This document shows positions 56,834 to 64,000 of a stretch of DNA of 64,000 nt, in pieces. The stretch comes from Mixophyes australis (Eukaryota > Chordata > Amphibia > Anura > Limnodynastidae). The stretch is taken from assembly GCA_036250195.1 (NCBI GenBank), contig JAVHZZ010000005.1:76379505-76443504 (forward strand), in the 5' to 3' direction. Both the position numbers and the translations under genes were made by a program. Below the pieces are notes generated by a model. That model was not told the origin of the DNA, did not search any database, and saw only the letters and a program-made list of their open reading frames with translations. Each line of letters opens with the position of its first letter. The stretch's first letter is position 1.

Positions 56834-57328
56834 TCTGTTCTTTTTTCCCCCGTATGTTTTACACTAATATGATGTTTTGCCGTACTATGAAATAGACTGC
56901 ACTATGTTTTTCTTTTCTTTTTTTATTCTTTTATGATTTATACAGATTTAAGAATGAAGAATGATAGAGATTCCAAACTACATTAGACCTAAGTCTCAAC
57001 TAACATCAAATACTCAATAATAATATCTATATCATTTGGGTAATACATTAGCGCCGAATGTTTTTTCCAGGACAGTATTGTGTTCAGGGGCTAACAGAAG
57101 GTGCAGTAGTTGATTGGCCACAGGTTACTTCCCCCTTCTATATACATTGGCTCTTGGTCCTTTTGTGTGGCGGACCCCTTGACCTGATTTGTGTGGACCC
57201 ATCATTGTGAGTCCAGAGAGGGCGCTGTTTCTCTGATGACAGATTAAGCACCTCTCATTCAGTAATTGATGATATGCTTGGTTTAGTAGATTCCAGGCCA
57301 GTGGGCCATGCACTCGTTTGGTTTAGTA
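54832..57328. other. No gene recognised; (AAT)n at about 56794-56828
   Basis: Apart from the AAT microsatellite I see no feature. The ORF at 57125-57313 lacks motifs. Confidence 0.45.
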
Positions 57329-57331
57329 TTA

Positions 57332-57506
57332 GGGCTAGATTTACTAAACTGCGGGTTTGAAAAAGTGGAGGTGTTGCCTATAGCAACCAATCAGATTCTA
57401 GCTGTCATTTTGCAGGAGGTACTAAATAAATGAGAACTAGAATCTGATTGGTTGCTATGGGCAACATCTCCACTTTTTCAAACCCGCAGTTTAGTAAATA
57501 TACCCC
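57332..57506. mobile_element. 175-bp palindromic MITE, TTA-flanked
   Basis: Same family and length as 8691: CTGCGGGTTTGAAAAAGTGG at the left pairs with CCACTTTTTCAAACCCGCAG at the right. TTA at 57329-57331 and 57507-57509. Confidence 0.9.
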
Positions 57507-57509
57507 TTA

Positions 57510-58856
57510 GTCTGTTTAGCTGAACTCGCATTTTGCTTCATCTGCCACTCTTTCAATTAAAATTTAAACTGTGACATTTTTCCCAAATTGCTGTGTGTTT
57601 ATATCATTATTAGAAGTAATAAGTTTAATGTGTTTTAAGAGGATTATTGTGGAAAGAAGCATCAACATTATGCAGTTTGTCGACTTCCTTTGCACTTGGA
57701 TGTTATATCACTTAAAACAGTAATAGCTAAAGGATCCTTCAATGTTCTGCACCACATTCTTCCTTATTTTTATATATACACTAAACTTGCTTTCATTTCC
57801 ATTCTGTAATAGAAAGCCATCTGTGGAAATCAATCCACTTCAAGTTAAGGTTTAAACACATTCTTGTCAAAATTGGCTAAAGGGTGGCAGTCATCGGTCT
57901 CAAAATTAATCATTAAACATTTCAGTTTCACTTTAGCAATGGGAAAAATGCACCTTTAAGCAATTCTAGCAAATTGAACATTCTCACATTTTCTAGCAGA
58001 ATATCATCAGATTTAGCAGCTGACAGAAAATAGTGTGTCAAATAGTATTCATCTATCCTACATGATAAAATATAGCAGTTTCTGCATATGAGGAAGAAAA
58101 GTAATCAATCAACACTGAAAACAGATGGCTCGTGAGTTTCTCACAGACATCCTTCTTTATAGCTTAGAACAATTCATAATATGACTACATATCAAAGATA
58201 CCTAACTGGATAATATTAAAGGTAGTATTTGGTTTCTCATAAGGAATGCAAATAAATTATACTGCTGTCTGCTTTAGTGTTAACTGGTATCTTGAAAACA
58301 TATGCGTGGCCAACGTTAGCATTAGTCATAGTAAGCCTGTGACTAGTGGTGGCAGAGGCTAAGAGCTAGCTCTGTCCTTGAGCATTGAGAATGTTGTGCT
58401 CTTATCTGGTATCCTCTGTGGGACACTACCTCTTTCTTTTCTGGGGAGAGAGGGAGTTGCAAACACTGATGTAAAGAGATGTGAGATTCAACACATGAAA
58501 CAATAATTGGACACTTAAGGCAGTGCCATTGATTGCAGGGTTACAGGAAAGTGGATAGCAGTAGGAAGGAGTAGGATGAGGTCATATTTAACAATGTACT
58601 CTTAAATAATTATGATAATTGTCCTACATCAACAACAATACATATTTCCCTTATATTACTAATCCTAACTAATCATGCAAACTATTATAAATACAATTAA
58701 CAATAATTTAATTCATCCTATAGATTATGTATTTCCACCATTTTTATTATACCTTCATTACAGGATATTATTAATACTAATTGTAGTCCCAATCTGCTCA
58801 TATTCTCTATTTGCAATTATGAATCCTAGATTTGTAATTGTAGGTTTGTTAATCAC
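57510..58856. other. No gene or repeat recognised
   Basis: AT-rich sequence with motif-free ORFs. Confidence 0.45.
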
Positions 58857-58859
58857 TAG

Positions 58860-59034
58860 TGGGTATATTCACTAAACTGCAGGTTTGAAAAAGTGGAGAT
58901 GTTGCCTATAGTAACCAATCACATTCTAGCTGTCATTTTTTAGAATGTACTAAATAAATGACAGCTAGAATCTGATATTTTGCTGTAGGCAAGATCTCCT
59001 CTTTTTCAAACCCGCAGTTTAGTAAATATACCCC
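58860..59034. mobile_element. 175-bp palindromic MITE, third full copy
   Basis: Same family, with more substitutions (GATATTTTGCTGTAGGCAAG in the right arm). Flanks TAG (58857-58859) and TTA (59035-59037) fit a TWA-like target with one change. Confidence 0.88.
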
Positions 59035-59037
59035 TTA

Positions 59038-60755
59038 GTGTTCCAGTTTCTGGGCTGAATTAGAGTTTATGTAAACCACAGAGTTCATTGGTAGTGTTAG
59101 GTTCGGATAAAATTGATAGGTCTTGTTGTAAATGTAAGAGCAGTCTTATTCATTTGGCCAGGATTTACACACAGGATGGGAATGTTTCAATGTACATTGG
59201 TTTACTTATTTTTTAGTGTAACGTACCTATCTGTTTGAAAATTATAGAATCTCTGGATGCTCCCTGGAATCCTGGCACTGTTATGATAAGTCTCTTCCTT
59301 CTAGGTGACTGTTACAAAAGTCTCCTTTCTTTGACCCTGCTCTGCTGTAATCTACTCGCTATGCTAGAAAATTTTCTTGTATCTCCCTAATAATTTAAAT
59401 TGCATCCCTATCTCCTGTGGTTTCTGCTTTTCTTGCATGTCACTCTTCTCTATGTCTGTTGCCTTATATTTACTTGTCTCACTCACCCTAATTATCACCA
59501 TAGAACGGTAACCTCCCTCTATTGTAAGGATTTCTGCTTTGTCTTTGCGTCATTTCTTAATCAGTTTATCTCCTACACACTCCAGTGCTCAAATTAGGGC
59601 GGTATACATCATTATGCCATACAGCTTTCTGCCACTAACGTAGGTGCCAGCTTTGTAGATGCTGGAGGATGCACAGGTCAGCACTTTTCGATTGACTCTA
59701 TTTCTAATGCAAATCCCCATGCCTAGTACTCCTTTCTATTCACATTAAGAAGTATATACCACAGTAGGCAGGCAGTTATTCTATTGAACATATAGAGCAC
59801 ACGTTTTATTTCCAGGCGCAGTATGTGATGACATCAAAGATTCTGCTGTGAGAGGGGTGGAATTAAAATAAACAAAACAGCGCCCCTCTTCCACTGGTAC
59901 CACTGAAAATTCTCTCTCATGCAAAGGGCAATGAGGCCTGGCACGTGTGTACTAAACTAAGAAAAACAGGTAGCCAGTTGGCATAGACAAGATAGCATGG
60001 AGGAGCAAAAAGCAGTAAGAGATACTTTGGGGATCACAAGAGATAAGAGGTTGGATAAAACAACACTGGGGACCAATGTAACAGGCAACAAGGAAGACAT
60101 AAGGAAAACTAAGAGCACATTGGTCATGGAATAAATGTAAATTTAGTAGTTGGCAGAGGACTAGGGGAAAAATTGTGGAGACAAATGGACAGACAGGCAA
60201 GAGGGCTGGGGAGATGAGGACTCCCTATGTGATCGGAATCTAAACCACTACCAATGATATTAATACTAATCAGTACCAGTCTGATCCAGGGACTGAATTG
60301 CTCTAACACACATACTTGTACTTAGCTCCTTCCTTCACATGTTTTTACTATTCACAGTCTCTCATATAAACAGCAGTGCCAAAGTTATTTATATATTTAA
60401 AAGCTATTTCCACAGGTGGCAACACATATGTTAACTTTTTTGGCAAATGAAAATTAAATAATAATCACCTGATACAATTTTAACTTTGGTGTGGAAAAGT
60501 TCAATTAAGTGGCTGTGAAAGGTTTACTTAAGTAATAAGATTTATTTAAGAGGTAGATGAATTGTGCCGGGTAATTGTACTATATTCTGCTCTTTGACAC
60601 AAACAGCAAGCTCCAATTATGTAAATCCAACCCTAGTTATATCTTACCTTGAGACAGAACAATATGAAAATCTATTGTACTAGTAAAATCATACCCATCT
60701 ATTTTGGCACTGTATGCTGCAAAATTAATGAATGAATGTTTGAGCAAAACAGTTA
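59038..60755. other. No gene or repeat recognised
   Basis: Mixed-composition sequence; the small ORFs lack motifs. Confidence 0.45.
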
Positions 60756-61965
60756 CATTTTGAGTGTGGTGTTTCCGACGGTGCAACTGTGTGTGTGACT
60801 GGTGGCAGGTATGGTTATATAAACTTTAAATTTTTTCTTACCTTGGCGTTTTCTTTGAAGTCTTCAGGCTGTGTTGATGTTGTTTGTGCTAAGTTATTTC
60901 TTTTTTTATATTTGTCAATCTCAGTGTCTCTGTTTGGGAAGAGAAGGGGGAAGGGGTGAGGTAAAAGAGAGTTAAGCGGATAATTAAACAGTATACCTTA
61001 CTGGTGCTACTTTTTAGGTAGCTGATGTTTATAGTTCTTTTAAGGTTTTTCCAGTTATAGCTCTTTTGCATTATATCCCTTTTGGTAGTTTATGCTCTTG
61101 TTGTTTATAGACCTTGTATTTTGTAGTGATTATAGCTCTTGTGTAAGAGAACTTGTGTTTTAAATTTCTTGATTGCCCTGCTTGGTGGATTCTCAGGGGG
61201 GAGAGTGTGTTCTCTATTGGTGGGTGAGTGGTGGTCAGCGGTGTTCTTAATTGTAGCTTCGCCCGAGCAATTTGAGAACTTTGCCATATACATACCACAT
61301 ACACCATAAGTAACCACTTGAATGCCACTTACATACACCATCTCCACTTACCATACTTTACAGACATCTTCTCTCCATCCAAATATAACTGTGCATCAAG
61401 CTGGTAGCATGCCAGACAGACCCTGAACTACATACGCTTAAGAGTCAAAAGGGCTATTACACAAGAGCTATAATCACTACAAAATACAAGGGCTATAAAC
61501 ACCAAGAGCATAAACTACCAGATCTATAATCGCTGCGGTATACTGCTACGCAACACAAGAGCTATACCAGAGCTATAATCACCATAACCCCACAGCGGTC
61601 TAGCAATATACCAAAGGGCAAAGGGCTATAACGCAAAATAACTATAACTGGAAAAAGTGCAAAAGAACTATAAACATCAGCTACCTAAATAGTAGCACCA
61701 GTAAGGTATACTGCTTAATTATCCGCTTAACCCACAAGAGGCTCAAAACCCTCTTCCACCCCACCCCTTCACCCTTCTTTTTCCAAATAGAGACACCAAG
61801 ATTGACAAACAAGAAAAAGAAAGAAAGAACTTAGCACAAACAACAACATGGCCTGAAGACTTCAAAGAAAACTACGAAGGAAAGAAAAAACAGAAATTTT
61901 AAAAATCCATATCTGCCACCAGTCATACACACACTTGTGCCAACGGAAACACCACACCCAAAATG
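60756..61965. mobile_element. 1.2-kb foldback element with ~400-bp arms
   Basis: CATTTTGAGTGTGGTGTTTC at the left end is the inverted copy of GAAACACCACACCCAAAATG at the right end. The arms pair through GACTGGTGGCAGGTATGG, GTTAAGCGGATAATTAAACA and GTGATTATAGCTCTTGTG, giving two arms of about 400 bp around a loop near 61160-61440. The right arm carries extra copies of an AGAGCTATAATCAC-like motif (61500-61620). No transposase ORF and no clear target duplication. It is a long-TIR MITE or foldback. Confidence 0.85.
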
Positions 61966-62210
61966 AGTGCCTACAGACCCGGAACCACTGTGAACTACAT
62001 CAGGTAACAAACAAACAAAACATCCAAACACACAAGTGCAGATGTCCAGACCCAAGAATCCAAAACAGTTGATTGTGCCATTACAGTAAGAAATTATATA
62101 TGTGCTGCACTGCACTTGGCAAAATGAATGACCTAAAGTAGGTGACTGCTATAGTATGCCACTGAAAGTTTACATTAGCATGCTATTAGAGGAAAATGTA
62201 TATATACAGT
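61966..62210. other. No feature recognised
   Basis: Short spacer between the foldback and the next element. Confidence 0.45.
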
Positions 62211-64000
62211 CAGGGCCGGACTGGGACTAAAAATCAGCCCTGGCATTTAAAATACAGAGGCCCACCTCAGTTCAAGCATGAAAGAAGCTTTGTGCCGCCA
62301 CGCAGCGGCAGCACCGAAAAGGGCGTGACTTCATTGTTTTGTGGGTGTGGCCAACATGGGGCATTCATACATACATTATAATAAAACACTACATTTATCA
62401 CAGCCCCCCTCAGTGAAACAAAGGCCCCAGTCAGTGAGATACACACAGCCCCAGTCAGTGAGACACACAACCCCCCCTCAGTAATATACACAACCCCCCC
62501 TCAGTAATATACACAGCCCCCCTCAGTAATACACAGTCACCCCTCAGTAATATACACAGCCCCACCTCAGTAATATACACAGCCCCCCTCGGTAATACAC
62601 ACAGCCCCCCTCGGTAATATACACAGCCCCCCTCAGTAATATACACAGCCCCCCTCAGTAATACACACAGCCCCCCTCAGTAATACACACAGCCCCCCTC
62701 AGTAATATACACAGCCCCCCCAGTAATACACACAGCCCCCCTCAGTAATACACACAGCCCCCCCTCAGTAATATACACAGCCCCCCTCAGTAATATACAG
62801 CCCCCCTCAGTAATACACACAGCCCCCCTCAGTAATACACACAGCCCCCCTCAGTAATACACACAGCCCCCCTCAGTAATATACACAGCCCCCCCTCAGT
62901 AATATACACAGCCCCCCCTCAGTAATATACACAGCTCCCCCTCAGTAATATACACAGCTCCCCCTCAGTAATATACACAGCTCCCCCTCAGTAATACACA
63001 GCTCCCCCTCAGTAATACACAGCCCCCCTCAGTAATACACAGCCCCCCTCAGTAATACACAGCCCCCCTCAGTAATACACAGCCCCCCTCAGTAATATAC
63101 ACAGCCCCCCTCAGTAATATACACAGCCCCCCTCAGTAATATACACAGCCCCCCCTCAGTAATATACACAGCCCCCCCTCAGTAATATACACAGCCCCCC
63201 CTCAGTAATATACACAGCCCCCCCTCAGTAATACACACAGCCCCCCCTCAGTAATACACACAGCCCCCCCTCAGTAATACACACAGCCCCCCTCAGTAAT
63301 ACACACAGCCCCCCCTCAGTAATATACACAGCCCCCCTCAGTAATACACACAGCGCCCCTCAGTAATACACACAGCCCCCCTCAGTAATACACACAGCCC
63401 CCCCTCAGTAATACACACAGCCCCCCCTCAGTAATATACACAGCCCCCCTCAGTAATATACACAGCCCCCCTCAGTAATACACACAGCCCCCCCTCAGTA
63501 ATATACACAGCCCCCCCTCAGTAATATACACAGCCCCCCCTCAGTAATATACACAGCCCCCCCTCAGTAATATACACAGCCCCCCCTCAGTAATATACAC
63601 AGCCCCCCCTCAGTAATATACACAGCCCCCCCTCAGTAATATACACAGCCCCCCCTCAGTAATATACACAGCTCCCCTCAGTAATATACACAGCCCCCCT
63701 CAGTAATACACACAGCCCCCCTCAGTAATACACACAGCCCCCCCTCAGTAATACACACAGCCCCCCCTCAGTAATATACACAGCCCCCCCTCAGTAATAT
63801 ACACAGCCCCCCCTCAGTAATATACACAGCCCCCCCTCAGTAATATACACAGCCCCCCTCAGTAATATACACAGCCCCCCCTCAGTAATATACACAGCCC
63901 CCCCTCAGTAATATACACAGCTCCCCTCAGTAATATACACAGCCCCCCCTCAGTAATATACACAGCTCCCCCTCAGTAATATACACAGCCCCCCTCAGTA
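62211..64000. mobile_element. hAT-type MITE end leading into a minisatellite
   Basis: CAGGGCCGGACTGGGACT is a typical start of CAGGGCCGG-type hAT MITEs (compare 23441). About 190 bp of unique sequence follows before the minisatellite, which continues past the window end, so the other terminus is unseen. Confidence 0.6.
62397..64000. repeat. ~22-bp CCCCTCAGTAATATACACAG minisatellite
   Basis: Units of about 19-23 bp (ACACAGCCCCCCTCAGTAAT with or without an extra AT, and 5-7 Cs) repeat roughly 75 times and run out of the window. The first few units carry the variant CAGTCAGTGAGA. Minus-strand ORFs are repeat artefacts. Confidence 0.98.

Noticed and set aside
62267..62646. Minus-strand ORFs with YITEGG repeats
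   Set aside because: These are translations of the minisatellite.

Overview
The window looks like intergenic or intronic DNA from a large, repeat-rich vertebrate genome, most likely a frog (anuran). The basis is the mix of repeats: ZBED4-like hAT transposons, Tc1-like elements, CR1/L2-type LINE ends, tRNA-derived SINEs with (GATGAT)n or (TAA)n tails, and many palindromic MITEs of a kind I know from amphibian genomes. The species assignment is inference. I found no host exon, tRNA or rRNA gene that I can defend. The only intact protein-coding genes belong to a transposon.

The main feature is a complete 7,458-bp hAT element at 13013-20470, flanked by a perfect 8-bp target duplication (GTTATTAT). 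On the minus strand it encodes an uninterrupted BED-zinc-finger/hAT transposase (15743-18385, 880 aa from its first ATG). Upstream, in the +1 frame and overlapping it, lies a second ORF (18345-18755). A TATA box and a YY1-like motif sit near the 5' end, repeated CGGAT motifs sit near both ends, and there are three kinds of tandem array (about 77, 100 and 340 bp). A degenerate 87-bp copy of its own transposase lies in the 3' part. A second copy, about 98% identical over the compared coding stretch and in the same orientation, occupies 1-2979 and is cut by the window start. Both copies keep the same two-ORF arrangement across a poly-C tract.

Layout. 1-2979: hAT copy 1. 2980-5815: LINE 3' ends with a hAT MITE between them. 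6300-12000: SINE pieces and several MITEs. 13013-20470: full hAT element. 22242-27700: MITE cluster, including a TTAA-flanked foldback with a telomere-like core and a 34-bp perfect inverted duplication beside a 24-G run. 29404-30485: 1.1-kb inverted-repeat element holding a nested hAT MITE. 32655-36361: MITEs and two decayed Tc1-type elements. 39145-39495: hAT MITE. 42009-44218: Tc1-like element split by a 1,059-bp TG...CA element (probable solo LTR) that carries an 88/92-bp array and a promoter-plus-splice-donor cassette. 44870-45236: SINE with a nested MITE. 49364-50408: internally deleted Tc1. 57332-59034: two 175-bp palindromic MITEs. 60756-61965: 1.2-kb foldback. 62211-64000: hAT-type end running into a 22-bp minisatellite that leaves the window.

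The elements do not form a pathway. They record repeated nested transposition. The full hAT element is the only one here that looks recently active and possibly autonomous, and it could in principle mobilise MITEs with matching ends, although none of the MITEs seen shares its TAGGGATG terminus.
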